A stretch of 64,000 nt of DNA from Xanthobacter sp. NM-59 (GTDB lineage Bacteria; Pseudomonadota; Alphaproteobacteria; Rhizobiales; Xanthobacteraceae): assembly GCF_021401125.1 (NCBI RefSeq), contig NZ_JACBFQ010000007.1, positions 62,001 to 126,000 on the forward strand, written 5' to 3'. The first letter of the stretch is position 1. Each line of letters starts with the position of its first letter. Below, piece by piece: positions 18,149 through 27,699 of the stretch. Position numbers and translations under genes: made by a program. The notes beneath the pieces were generated by a model. It did no database searches and was not told the DNA's origin. It saw nothing but the letters and a program-made list of their open reading frames with translations.

Positions 18149-19381
18149 ATGTCGTCGGCGTCCGAAACGGGCCAGCCCCGTCCCAGCTTCCTCGGTTCCG
18201 CGGAGGCGCGCGCGCTTCATCCGGAAACGCGCCTCGTGCATGCGGGCACCACCCGTTCGCCGTTCGGCGAAACCTCGGAAGCCCTCTTTCTCACCCAGGG
18301 CTTCGTCTATGACAGCGCGGCCGCCTGCGAGGCGCGCTTCAAGGGCGAGGATCCCGGCTTCGTCTATTCCCGCTACGCCAACCCCACCACCTCCATGTTC
18401 GAGGAGCGCATGGCGCTGATCGAGGGCGCTGAGGTGGCGCGCGCCACCGCATCGGGCATGGCGGCGGTGAATGCGGCCCTGCTCTGCCAGGTGAAGGCCG
18501 GCGACCATGTGCTGGCGGCCCGCGCCCTGTTCGGCTCCAGCCGCTGGATCCTGGAAGAGCTGCTGCCGCGCTTCGGCGTCGAGGTGACGCTCGTGGACGG
18601 CACCGACATCGAGGCCTGGCGCCGGGGCATCCGCTCCAACACCCGCGCCTGCCTGCTGGAAAGCCCCACCAACCCCACCCTCGACATCATCGACATCGCG
18701 GCGGTGGCCGAGATCGCCCATTCCGTGGGCGCGCGGCTGGTGGTGGACAATGTGTTCGCCACCCCCCTCCTGCAGCACCCGCTGAAGCTGGGCGCCGACG
18801 TGGTGGTTTATTCCACCACCAAGCATGTGGACGGCCAGGGCCGCTGCCTGGGCGGCATGGTGCTGTGCTCGCGCCAGTTCCTCGATGAGGAGCTCCAGGT
18901 GTTCCTGCGCCAGACCGGCCCTTCCATCTCCCCCTTCAATGCGTGGGTGATGCTGAAGGGGCTGGAGACGCTGTCCATCCGCGTCGAGCGCATGCAGGCG
19001 AGCGCGGCGCGGCTGGCGGACGTGCTGGCCGGCGCGCCGGGCGTGGAGAAGGCGCTTTATCCCTTCCGCGACGACCATCCGCAGGCGGCCCTCGCGCGCC
19101 GGCAGATGAGCGGCGGCGGCACCCTCGTGACCTTCGTGGTGGAAGGCGGCAAGGAGGGCGCGTTCCGCTTCATGGATGCGCTCAGGGTGATCCGCATCTC
19201 CAACAATCTCGGCGACGCCAAGAGCCTCATCACCCATCCCGCCACCACCACCCACCAGCGCTTCACGCCCGAGGCACGCGCGGAAATGGGCATCAGCGAC
19301 GGCCTGTTGCGCCTGTCGGTGGGCCTTGAGCATCCTGACGACCTGGAAGCCGACCTGCGCAACGCCCTGACGGCCATCTGA
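18149..19381 (+). CDS. metZ: O-succinylhomoserine sulfhydrylase
   Basis: 410 residues. PLP enzyme of the Cys/Met metabolism family that makes homocysteine from O-succinylhomoserine and sulfide. The N-terminus carries HPETRLVHAGTTRSPFGETS; the PLP lysine is in YSTTKHVDGQGRCLGG; the C-terminus has THQRFTPEARAEMGI. ATG 18149 has GGAG at a normal distance; ATG 18104 in the same frame is possible. The upstream SAM-II aptamer fits feedback by S-adenosylmethionine and supports the MetZ call over cystathionine enzymes. Confidence 0.93.
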   Translation: MSSASETGQPRPSFLGSAEARALHPETRLVHAGTTRSPFGETSEALFLTQGFVYDSAAACEARFKGEDPGFVYSRYANPTTSMFEERMALIEGAEVARATASGMAAVNAALLCQVKAGDHVLAARALFGSSRWILEELLPRFGVEVTLVDGTDIEAWRRGIRSNTRACLLESPTNPTLDIIDIAAVAEIAHSVGARLVVDNVFATPLLQHPLKLGADVVVYSTTKHVDGQGRCLGGMVLCSRQFLDEELQVFLRQTGPSISPFNAWVMLKGLETLSIRVERMQASAARLADVLAGAPGVEKALYPFRDDHPQAALARRQMSGGGTLVTFVVEGGKEGAFRFMDALRVIRISNNLGDAKSLITHPATTTHQRFTPEARAEMGISDGLLRLSVGLEHPDDLEADLRNALTAI

Positions 19382-19996
19382 GGCACCCGCCGCACGCGCT
19401 CGCCCGCAATGGCGACGCGCGGCCCCGCTGACAGAGCCGTGGCAACCAGCCCCTTCGCCCCCCCCTGGTGACTTGCGACTCCGCAACGAGCCAGAGGGCA
19501 TGGAGGGGCTGAAGGCCACGGCGGCGGGGTACACCTCCGGACGAACAGGCCGCAGACAGCCAGCCGGTGCGCGTGACGGCGCGCGCGTTACCGTGCACCG
19601 CGGCGCGAAACCACCCAGCGGCCGCGCCACGCCCCTGCGCCGCGAGGTGGGAAGCCGCTCTCGGAACGGCAACGGACATCCGCCGCTCGCGCCATGCCCC
19701 ACGGCGGGGCCGCCCCTGCCCCCATCTCCCAGACGACAGAAACACGCCCCTCGCCCCGCGCCACATGAGCCCGGCGGCAGACGTATGGGTGCGTGCGGAG
19801 ATCAGCACCACTCCCGACCATATCCAGCGCCCCGGCCACGCCCCCCGGGCCCGAAGCGCCCGCGTGCCGCTCCCCACGACCGCAACGATCCCCGAGGGAA
19901 CTACTGTCGTCAGCCTTGGCCGACATGAGTCCCCCTCGGACCGCAGCAACTGCCACAGACCCCTTATAAGTTGCGCCGATGCCGCGACATCTATCC

Positions 19997-20012
19997 GTCG
20001 GATATATCCGAC
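19997..20012. promoter_or_regulatory. Perfect 16-base palindrome, candidate operator 1
   Basis: GTCGGATATATCCGAC is a perfect inverted repeat in the non-coding region about 280 bases before the transporter operon. A related sequence lies 76 bases downstream. The TrmB-type regulator encoded after the operon is the obvious candidate binder, by inference only. Confidence 0.45.
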
Positions 20013-20072
20013 ATCCGCAGCATTCTCCGGCCCACGCCCGTAAGGCTGCATCGCCGCCACAGGACACCACTC

Positions 20073-20088
20073 GTCGGATTTTATCGAC
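20073..20088. promoter_or_regulatory. Imperfect copy of the palindrome, candidate operator 2
   Basis: GTCGGATTTTATCGAC agrees with the perfect palindrome at 12 of 16 positions and keeps the outer GTCG/CGAC arms. It lies about 55 bases before the possible -10 at 20144. Spacing of 76 bases, close to seven helical turns, would put both sites on one DNA face. Confidence 0.4.
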
Positions 20089-20289
20089 ACTTCATATCTG
20101 CACCGCCACGGCGACCTTTTGCCGGAAATTTGTGCGTAAAAAATATAATAAAATCATTATATTATACAATTTTCATGCAGCCATCGGAACGGCTGCACAA
20201 AATATCGCATATCGCTATGATTGACGGAATATAGTGACAGGTCGTAGCGTTCTGTCATCTCAGCCGGAAACGAGCGGAAAGGCGGAAAC

Positions 20290-21507
20290 ATGACTGTGGC
20301 AACCCTGGGCCGGCGCGGAGCTCTGGCGGCCCTTCTCGGAGCGGGACTTTTCGCGGCGGGCGCGCCCATCGCGGCGCGGGCGGCGGATGATGTGGTGATT
20401 GGCGTCATCCAGCCTTTGAGCGGGCCCAACGCCCAGTTCGGCATCGGCTCCCTGCGCGGCATCGAGCTTGCCGCCGACACCATCAATGCCGCGGGCGGCA
20501 TCAAGGCCCTGGGTGGTGCCAAGATCAAGCTGGTGACGGCCGACGTGCCCACCCCCAACACCGCCGCCGCCGCCACCCAGCGGCTGATTTCTCAGAACGG
20601 CGTGAGCGCCGTGATCGGCGCCTTCGTCTCTTCCACCACGCTCGCGGCCTCGGAAGTGACCGAGCGCGCCGGCATTCCGCTGGTGACCTTCGCCTTCGCC
20701 GACCAGATCACCGGGCGCGGCTACAAATACGTGTTCCAGGTCTCGCCCAAGGGCACCGTATTCGGCAAGGCGCAGTTTGATTATGCCACCGAGATCGCCA
20801 AGGCCGCCGGCGAGAAGATCGACAAGATCGCGATCCTTTATGAAGACACCGCCTATGGCACCGCCCAGGCCAAGGGCCTGCGCGAGGCGGCCAAGGCCGC
20901 CGGCGTCGAGGTGGTGATGGACGAGGCGTATCCCCTCGGCATCACCGACGTGTCGCCGCTGGTGAACAAGCTGAAGGCCTCCGGCGCGCAGATGGCGTTC
21001 CCGGTCTCCTACCTCAATGACGGCCTGCAGATCATCCGCGCCCTGCGCCAGCAGAATATCGACATTCCGGTGGTGGGCGGCGCGGCCGGCTACATCATTC
21101 CCGACTTCAAGAAGGGCCTCGGCGACTATGCCGAAGGCGTGCTCTCGGTGGCCGCCGCTTCCGGCGACCTGATCCCCGAGGTGGCCGCCGAGTACAAGAA
21201 GAAGTACGGCACCTTCATCACCCATGAGGCTCTGATCCACGCCGCCGCCCTGGACGCGGTGGTGCAGGCCATGGAGAAGGCCAAGTCTTCCGACCCCGAG
21301 AAGGTGCGCGCCGAGCTGGCCTCCCTCGATTACTGCAAGGGCTTCGCCCAGGGCGTGCCGGGCGGCTGCATCAAGTTCGACGCCAACGGGCTCAACGCAT
21401 CGGCCTTCCCGGTGTTCGTGCAGTGGCGCGGCGATGAGCCGGTCACCGTCTACCCGCCGAAGGCCGCCAAGCAGAAGCCGATCTGGCGCGGCAAAACCGT
21501 CGAGTGA
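20290..21507 (+). CDS. ABC transporter substrate-binding protein, Leu/Ile/Val-type (LivK family)
   Basis: 405 residues. N-terminal export signal with twin arginines (LGRRGALAALLGAGL...ARA, cleavage about residue 31), then a type I periplasmic binding fold starting VVIGVIQPLSGPNAQFG and ending in a C-terminal domain with LNASAFPVFVQW. Binding proteins of this family take branched-chain amino acids, amides, urea or aromatic acids. Being first in an operon with a nitrilase suggests a nitrile- or amide-like ligand. A strong hairpin separates it from the permease gene, usual where the binding protein must be in excess. Confidence 0.88.
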   Translation: MTVATLGRRGALAALLGAGLFAAGAPIAARAADDVVIGVIQPLSGPNAQFGIGSLRGIELAADTINAAGGIKALGGAKIKLVTADVPTPNTAAAATQRLISQNGVSAVIGAFVSSTTLAASEVTERAGIPLVTFAFADQITGRGYKYVFQVSPKGTVFGKAQFDYATEIAKAAGEKIDKIAILYEDTAYGTAQAKGLREAAKAAGVEVVMDEAYPLGITDVSPLVNKLKASGAQMAFPVSYLNDGLQIIRALRQQNIDIPVVGGAAGYIIPDFKKGLGDYAEGVLSVAAASGDLIPEVAAEYKKKYGTFITHEALIHAAALDAVVQAMEKAKSSDPEKVRAELASLDYCKGFAQGVPGGCIKFDANGLNASAFPVFVQWRGDEPVTVYPPKAAKQKPIWRGKTVE

Positions 21508-21541
21508 GCGGGCGAAGCTGATCCCCCATTTGAAACTCCCG

Positions 21542-21566
21542 GCCCTTCCCGCCTTGCGGGAGGGGC
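21542..21566 (+). terminator. Intercistronic hairpin after the binding-protein gene
   Basis: GCCCTTCCCGC (21542-21552) pairs with GCGGGAGGGGC (21556-21566) over a three-base loop (one G-T pair). It is followed by TCCTTCTCC, not a full T-run. It probably stabilises the upstream mRNA or partly terminates, lowering expression of the membrane genes relative to the binding protein. Confidence 0.55.
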
Positions 21567-21603
21567 TCCTTCTCCAAGACCGGACCACGGAACGGATCAA
21601 GGC

Positions 21604-22455
21604 ATGATTCAGGCTCTCGTCGACGGCATCCTGCTCGGCGGCGTCTATGGTGTGATCTCCACCGGACTGTCGCTGGTGTTTGGCGTGCTCGGAGTGGTCA
21701 ACTTCGCCCACGCGGAATTCCTCATGCTGGGCATGTATGTGGCGTGGTTCGCCTGGCGCATGCTGGGGCTCGATCCGCTGCTGGGCTCGGTGCTCTCCTT
21801 CATCATCGTGTTCGCTGTCGGCTACGGCGTGCAGCGCCTGCTCATCCAGCGGGTGCTGAAGGCGCCGCCGGCGGCCCAGGTGTTTCTCACCGTGGGGCTC
21901 ATGATCGTCATCGAGAATGCCGCCCTCATCGCCTTCGGCTCTGATTTCCGCTCGGTGAGCGTGCCCTATCAGGTGGAAGGCTATCGCCTCGCCGGCATCT
22001 TCATCAGCGCCCCCTATCTCTATGCCTTCATCGCCGCCGTGGTGCTCTCCCTTGCCTTGTGGCTGTTCCTGGAGCGCAGCTGGAGCGGGCGGGCTATCCG
22101 CGCCGTGGCGCAGGACCCCATGGCCTCGACGCTGGTGGGCGTGGACACCAAGCGCACCTACGGCTTCGCCTTCGGCCTGGGCGTCGGCCTCACCGCCTTC
22201 GGGGGCGCCGTCATCCTGCCCTACATCACGGTGAGCCCCACGGTGGGCGGCCAGTTCGTGGTGCTGATGTTCACGGTGGTGGTGCTGGGCGGGCTCGGCA
22301 GCGTCACCGGCGCTCTGGTGGGCGGCCTGGTGGTGGGCATCGTGCAGTCCATGTCGGCGCTGTTCTTCCCCATCCAGCTGCAGAATTTGTTCCTGTTCGT
22401 CATCTTCATCGCCGTGCTCGCCCTGCGCCCGCAGGGCCTCATCAAGGGGGCCTGA
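21604..22455 (+). CDS. ABC transporter permease, LivH type
   Basis: 283 residues, about eight membrane helices. Starts MIQALVDGILLGGVYGVIS and carries the family pattern GLSLVFGVLGVVNFAHAEF and the coupling-loop region SGRAIRAVAQDPMASTLVGV. Forms the inner-membrane channel with the LivM-type protein encoded next. The TTG of that gene starts three bases after this stop. Confidence 0.9.
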   Translation: MIQALVDGILLGGVYGVISTGLSLVFGVLGVVNFAHAEFLMLGMYVAWFAWRMLGLDPLLGSVLSFIIVFAVGYGVQRLLIQRVLKAPPAAQVFLTVGLMIVIENAALIAFGSDFRSVSVPYQVEGYRLAGIFISAPYLYAFIAAVVLSLALWLFLERSWSGRAIRAVAQDPMASTLVGVDTKRTYGFAFGLGVGLTAFGGAVILPYITVSPTVGGQFVVLMFTVVVLGGLGSVTGALVGGLVVGIVQSMSALFFPIQLQNLFLFVIFIAVLALRPQGLIKGA

Positions 22456-22458
22456 ACG

Positions 22459-23462
22459 TTGCGCTTCGCACTCAAGCCGGGGCACGTGGTGCTCCTCCTG
22501 TTCTTCATCGCCGCAGCGCTCTTGCCGCTGTTCGTGGATCCGCGCGGGCATCTGCTGCGGGTGGCGGCCATGGCGCTGCTGTTCGCCGCCATGGCCCAGT
22601 CGTGGAACATCGTCGGCGGCCTCGCCAACCAGATCTCGCTGGGCCATGCTGCCTTCTTCGGCCTCGGCGCCTACACCTCCACCCTCCTGTTCCTGCGGCT
22701 CGGCATCTCGCCGTGGATCGGCATGCTGGCCGGGGCGATGGTGGCGGGCATCGCTGCGGCGCTGCTCTCGGTGCCCACCTTCCGCCTGAAGGGCCATTAT
22801 TTCGCGCTGGCGACGCTCGCCTTTGCCGAGGTGCTGCGGGTGATCGCCAACAGCTGGGCGGATCTGTCCGGCGGGCCGGTGGGGCTCACCGTGCCCTTCC
22901 TCGGCACCCAGCCGCTCAGCTTCGCCTTCCGCGCGGTGTCGTCCTATTACTGGATCATCCTCGCCTTGCTGGTGATCGTGTGCGTGGTGTTCTACGTGCT
23001 CGCCCACGGCGCCATGGGCTATCGCCTGCGGGCGGTGCGGGAGAATGAGGCGGCGGCGGAAGTGGCCGGCGTCAATACCTTCCGGGTGAAACTGGTGGCG
23101 AGCGTGATCTCGGCGGCGCTCACCGCCATGTGCGGCACGGTGTTCGCCCAGTTCACCTTCTTCTTCGATCCGGACTCCATCTTCTCCTTGTCCGGCATCT
23201 CGGTGCGCATGGCCATGATCGCCATCGTCGGCGGCCTCGGCACCCTGGGCGGGCCCATCATCGGCGCCCTGTTCCTGATCCCGCTGGAGGAGGTGGCCAA
23301 TGCCTATCTGTCGTCGCGGGCGGCGGGCCTGTCGCAGCTGGTATTCGGGCTCATCCTCATCGCCGCCATCCTGATCCAGCCGCGCGGCATCATGGCCTTC
23401 TTCCCGAAGTCCAGAGTGAAAACGCCACCCAAGGCGCAACCGGCAACCGAGGGAGCGCGCGG

Positions 23463-23466
<4 letters not shown>
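22459..23466 (+). CDS. ABC transporter permease, LivM type
   Basis: 335 residues, about nine to ten membrane helices, with the family features WNIVGGLANQISLGHAAFFG and GYRLRAVRENEAAAEVAGV (coupling loop). Start TTG 22459, with AAGGGGG eight bases upstream. Its stop overlaps the next gene's ATG (ATGA at 23463-23466), so translation is likely coupled. Confidence 0.9.
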
Positions 23467-24210
<744 letters not shown>

Positions 24211-24218
<8 letters not shown>

Positions 24219-24915
24219 GGTGCGTGATCTCAGCGTGTCCTATGGCGGCCCCAACGTGCTGGAGCATGTGGAGCTGGAGGTGAAGGCGGGCGAGACGGTG
24301 GCGGTGCTGGGCGCCAACACCGCCGGCAAGACCACGCTTCTGCGCACCATCTCCGGCCTCGTGGCCAAGGCGCGCGGCACCATCCTGTTCGAAGGCGCGC
24401 CCCTGCTCGGCCGGCCGGCCCACACCATCCCGGCCCTGGGCATCGGCCATGTGCCGGAAGGCCGCCACGTGTTCCCGCGCATGTCCACCATGGACAACCT
24501 GATGATGGGGGCCTTCGGCGACCGCCGCGCCAGCGACCTTCAGGCCCGCATCGACCGGGTGCTGACGCTGTTCCCGCGCCTCGGCGAGCGGCGGACCCAG
24601 ATGGCCGGCTCCATGTCCGGCGGCGAGCAGCAGATGGTGTCCATCGGGCGTGCGCTCATGGGCAATCCCAAGCTGCTGCTGCTCGACGAGCCAAGCCACG
24701 GCCTCGCGCCCATCGTGGTGGACGAGCTGCATGCCGCCATCGGCGAGATTAACCGGCAGGGCGTGGCGGTGCTGCTGGTGGAGCAAAACGCGGTGCTGGC
24801 CCTCGACGTCGCCCATCGCGGCTACGTGCTGGAGGCCGGCCACGTGGTGCTGTCCGGCAGCTCCGAAAGCCTCAAGGCCGATCCGGCGGTGCGCCGCGCC
24901 TATCTCGGGGTCTAG
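24211..24915 (+). CDS. ABC transporter ATPase, LivF type
   Basis: 234 residues. Walker A GANTAGKTT (threonine where glycine is commoner), signature MSGGEQQMVSIGRAL, Walker B LLLLDEPSHGLAP and H-loop region VEQNAVLALDVAH. Second ATPase of the importer. The nitrilase gene follows 38 bases downstream, so the transporter and nitrilase are probably one transcript. Confidence 0.9.
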
Positions 24916-24953
24916 CGCGCAAGCCGCCCGCAACGTTTCCAAGGAGAGACAAG

Positions 24954-25880
24954 ATGAAGATCACAGCCGGCGTCGCCCAGGTGGGTGCGGTGCCCTATGA
25001 CGTGGAAGCGAGCCTTGCCAAGGCCGAGGCCTGGATTGCCAAGGCCGGCGCGGCAGGCTGCCAGATCGTGGTGTTCCCGGAGGCGTTCCTGTCCGGCTAT
25101 CCCAAGGGCTCGGATTTCGACATCTCCATCGGCGTGCGCACCACCCGCGGGCGCGACGAGTTCCGCCGCTATCTCGACGCCGCCATCACCGTGCCCGGCC
25201 CGGAAACCGAGCGCCTCGGCGCAGCGGCGGCGGCGGCCGGCACCTATGTGGTGATCGGGGTGATGGAACGCGAGCTCGGCACCCAGTATTGCACCGCCCT
25301 CTATTTCGGCCCCGACGGGACCCTTCTGGGCAAGCACAGAAAGCTGATGCCCACCGCCGGCGAGCGGCTCGCCTGGGGCTTCGGCGATGGCTCCACCTTG
25401 CCGGTCATCGACACCCCCATTGGCAAGATCGGCGCGGTGATCTGCTGGGAAAACTACATGCCCATGCTGCGCATGACCATGTACGCGAAGGGCGTTTCCC
25501 TCTATTGCGCCCCCACCGCCGACGATCGCGAGACCTGGCTGCCCACCATGCGCCATATCGCCATGGAAGGCCGCTGCTTCGTGCTCACCTCGTGCCAGGT
25601 GGTGCGCCGCGGCGACTTCCCGAAGGACTATCGCTGCGCCGTGTCGGATGATCCGGACACCCTGCTGATGCACGGCGGCTCGGCCATCATCGATCCGCTG
25701 GGCCAGGTGCTGGCGGGGCCGCTGTTCGATGAGGAAGGCCTTCTCACCGCCACCCTCGACCTCGACGACCTCGCCCGCGCCAAGTTCGATTTCGACGTGG
25801 CCGGCCACTATGCGCGGCCCGACGTGTTCACCCTGACGGTGAACGAGGCGCCACAGAACGCCGTCCGCCTCAAGCCCTGA
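24954..25880 (+). CDS. Nitrilase
   Basis: 308 residues, a full-length carbon-nitrogen hydrolase. The catalytic triad is E43 (FPEAFLSGYP), K130 (KHRKLMPTAGER) and C164 (AVICWENYMPMLR). The CWENYMPLLR-type motif and the YPKGSDF segment mark true nitrilases (nitrile to acid plus ammonia) rather than amidases or cyanide-specific enzymes. A strong AAGGAGA site precedes ATG 24954. The location directly after a Liv-type importer suggests it hydrolyses an imported or derived nitrile. Cytoplasmic. A 16-bp-stem terminator follows. Confidence 0.92.
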   Translation: MKITAGVAQVGAVPYDVEASLAKAEAWIAKAGAAGCQIVVFPEAFLSGYPKGSDFDISIGVRTTRGRDEFRRYLDAAITVPGPETERLGAAAAAAGTYVVIGVMERELGTQYCTALYFGPDGTLLGKHRKLMPTAGERLAWGFGDGSTLPVIDTPIGKIGAVICWENYMPMLRMTMYAKGVSLYCAPTADDRETWLPTMRHIAMEGRCFVLTSCQVVRRGDFPKDYRCAVSDDPDTLLMHGGSAIIDPLGQVLAGPLFDEEGLLTATLDLDDLARAKFDFDVAGHYARPDVFTLTVNEAPQNAVRLKP

Positions 25881-25891
25881 CCGGGACGGGC

Positions 25892-25927
25892 GGCCGCCAC
25901 CCCGCGCCAGCGCGCGGGGTGGCGGCC
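25892..25927 (+). terminator. Strong hairpin after the nitrilase gene
   Basis: A perfect 16-base stem (GGCCGCCACCCCGCGC, 25892-25907, with 25912-25927) closes over the four-base loop CAGC, 11 bases after the nitrilase stop. No T-run, but the stem is very stable; it likely ends the operon or dampens read-through into the regulator gene. Confidence 0.65.
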
Positions 25928-26017
25928 TCAGCCACAGGCACTCTTTCACCCGCCCCTTGCGCGCTCGGCACCCGGGGCTGATACATCGGTTGTTGTCCTC
26001 ACCTCAATCGGCGCGTC

Positions 26018-26821
26018 ATGAGCATTGAAGAAAAGCTGGCGAAGATCGGAATCAGCGGCAAGCTGCTGAAGCTCTATTTGGCCGCCGTCGAGCTGGGCGA
26101 GGCTCCCGTGCAGGAGATCGCCGCCCGCGCCGGCCTCGCCCGCACCACCGCCTATGACGTGCTGGAGCGCCTGGAACAGGAAGAGCTGATCCGGGTGGAA
26201 GAGCGCCAGGGCCGGCGCTACGTGATCGCCGAAGATCCGGTAGGCATGCTGCAGCGGCTCGACCATCGCCGCCAGGTGATCGGCGACCTGATGCCCCAGC
26301 TGCGCTCCCTCTACAATCGCGCCAAGGGCAAGCCGCAGATCCGCTTCTATGAGGGCGAGGAAGGCGTGCACACCGTGCTGTGGGACACCCTCACCTGCCA
26401 GAGCAAGGTGCTGCGGGGCATCCTCTCCATGGGCGAGCTCATCGAGACACCCGGCCTTGCGGAGATGGACACCTACATTTCCGAGCGGGTCAATCGCGGC
26501 ATCACCCTCAGGGTGGTGCGCTCGCGCAGCAAGGACACCGAGCGCATCTGGCCCTGTACAGCCCAGGACCTGCGCGACCTGCGCTACGCCCCCGACAGCA
26601 TGGTGCTGGGCGTGACCCAATATGTGTATGACGACAAGGTCGCCATCATCTCCTCGAAGCGGGAGAATTACGGCCTCGTCATCGAAAGCGAGGACTTCGC
26701 GCGGCTGCAGACCATCCTGTTCGAAACCCTCTGGTCCATGAGCGCCCCTGCGAACCTGCCAGCCAGCCCACCGGCGAAGACGGGCCGTCGCGGCACCAAG
26801 ACCGCAGGCTCGCCGCAATAG
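26018..26821 (+). CDS. TrmB-family transcriptional regulator
   Basis: 267 residues. An N-terminal winged helix (about residues 8-75: GISGKLLKLYLAAVELGEA, ARAGLARTTAYDVLERLEQE) is followed by a C-terminal effector-type domain with RFYEGEEGVHTVLWDTL, a layout seen in TrmB-like regulators, better known from archaea. It lies 137 bases after the nitrilase on the same strand and is the likely controller of the transporter-nitrilase operon. The ligand is unknown. Confidence 0.8.
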   Translation: MSIEEKLAKIGISGKLLKLYLAAVELGEAPVQEIAARAGLARTTAYDVLERLEQEELIRVEERQGRRYVIAEDPVGMLQRLDHRRQVIGDLMPQLRSLYNRAKGKPQIRFYEGEEGVHTVLWDTLTCQSKVLRGILSMGELIETPGLAEMDTYISERVNRGITLRVVRSRSKDTERIWPCTAQDLRDLRYAPDSMVLGVTQYVYDDKVAIISSKRENYGLVIESEDFARLQTILFETLWSMSAPANLPASPPAKTGRRGTKTAGSPQ

Positions 26822-27699
26822 AGCGCTTGCGAGCGACGGGGATACCTGTCCCTTTGATGAATACGCCTCAAATTAGTGAGCCACGGCGTTCCCCGGCTTC
26901 AGCGAAACGCGGCAGGGCTCTACAATAGAACTGAAGCGGCTTGGGCGACGACTCAAGAACTACGTGGCGAGCCTGAGGCCCTTCAATCTGCAGCGCCTGT
27001 CCAGCACCGAGGCCGCGGCACAATCGAATCCCTCGTAAGGGGCCCGCCGGAATGGAGATGGATTTCGGTGCGACATGCGCCGCCGGAGCGGCTTGGGCCA
27101 CCACAGGCGCCGGCAGAGCGCGAGCGCGCATCGTGCCGGCTTGAAGGGCCCGCCCCGGGCAAGGAACGGCCCGCTTCAGCCACCGCCGCCTCGTTTCAGT
27201 CCTATCGCCTCACCCCACTCCGCGCGGCGCCCGGGCACAGCCGCCAATCGCATCGAGCCGCCTGGATTGTCCCAGACCGGAGCGACGGGCGGGGCGAAGA
27301 TTTGGGCCTCCACACCGCTAAACTCCCGCGGAAATCCTCGGATACCGCGGCCGGCGAGCACGTCTAAGCGGATAAAGATGGAGTGCAGGGGCTGAAATTG
27401 ATGCGCCCTCCGGCAAGCGCGCCGCCCCGCCACATGCGCGCAGCTGCGACCGCGGCAACCGGCGACCAACATCGCCCCACCGATTTCGGAAACTTAAAGT
27501 AATTCAAAACATTCATTTTCACAAAATACGCAATAAGTTTATGTAATTAAGTTTTATAACTATTCAATCATCGACAAGATGAGAGAATCGTGCAATTTTC
27601 GCTGCGTCAAGATGAACAGCTACTGCTCTCGGCGGCACGCCAAACCCATCAGCCACGATCTTGACGTTCGGCTCTGGGCGGGTTGCCGGGATTTCAATA
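26822..27699. other. Intergenic region upstream of the siderophore-receptor operon
   Basis: About 880 bases. The left 650 are GC-rich with no supported gene. From 27490 to 27580 the sequence is strongly AT-rich, as expected for a regulated promoter of iron-uptake genes, but no convincing Fur, Irr or RirA site could be fixed by eye. Confidence 0.5.

Larger units (their letters stand above)
19382..20289. other. Long intergenic region upstream of the Liv-nitrilase operon
   Basis: About 900 bases. The left two thirds are very GC-rich, with open frames on several strands but no recognisable protein. From about 19960 it becomes AT-richer, with two palindromes (listed) and an AT-rich stretch at 20140-20170 containing a TATAAT (20144-20149) that could be the -10 of the transporter operon. 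No RNA gene recognised. Confidence 0.5.

Noticed and set aside
18060-18419. Open frame starting at the ATG right after the SAM-II aptamer
   Set aside because: It runs out of frame through metZ, is arginine/proline-rich and has no family features; kept only as a point of interest for regulation.
19473-20070. 150-160-codon frames in the region before the Liv operon
   Set aside because: Arg/Gly/Pro-rich on both strands, no domain, no conserved start; treated as GC-rich noise.
20260-23439. Very long open frame (over 1000 codons) on the minus strand opposite the Liv genes
   Set aside because: It is the mirror frame of GC-rich coding DNA; the plus strand encodes recognisable transporter proteins throughout.
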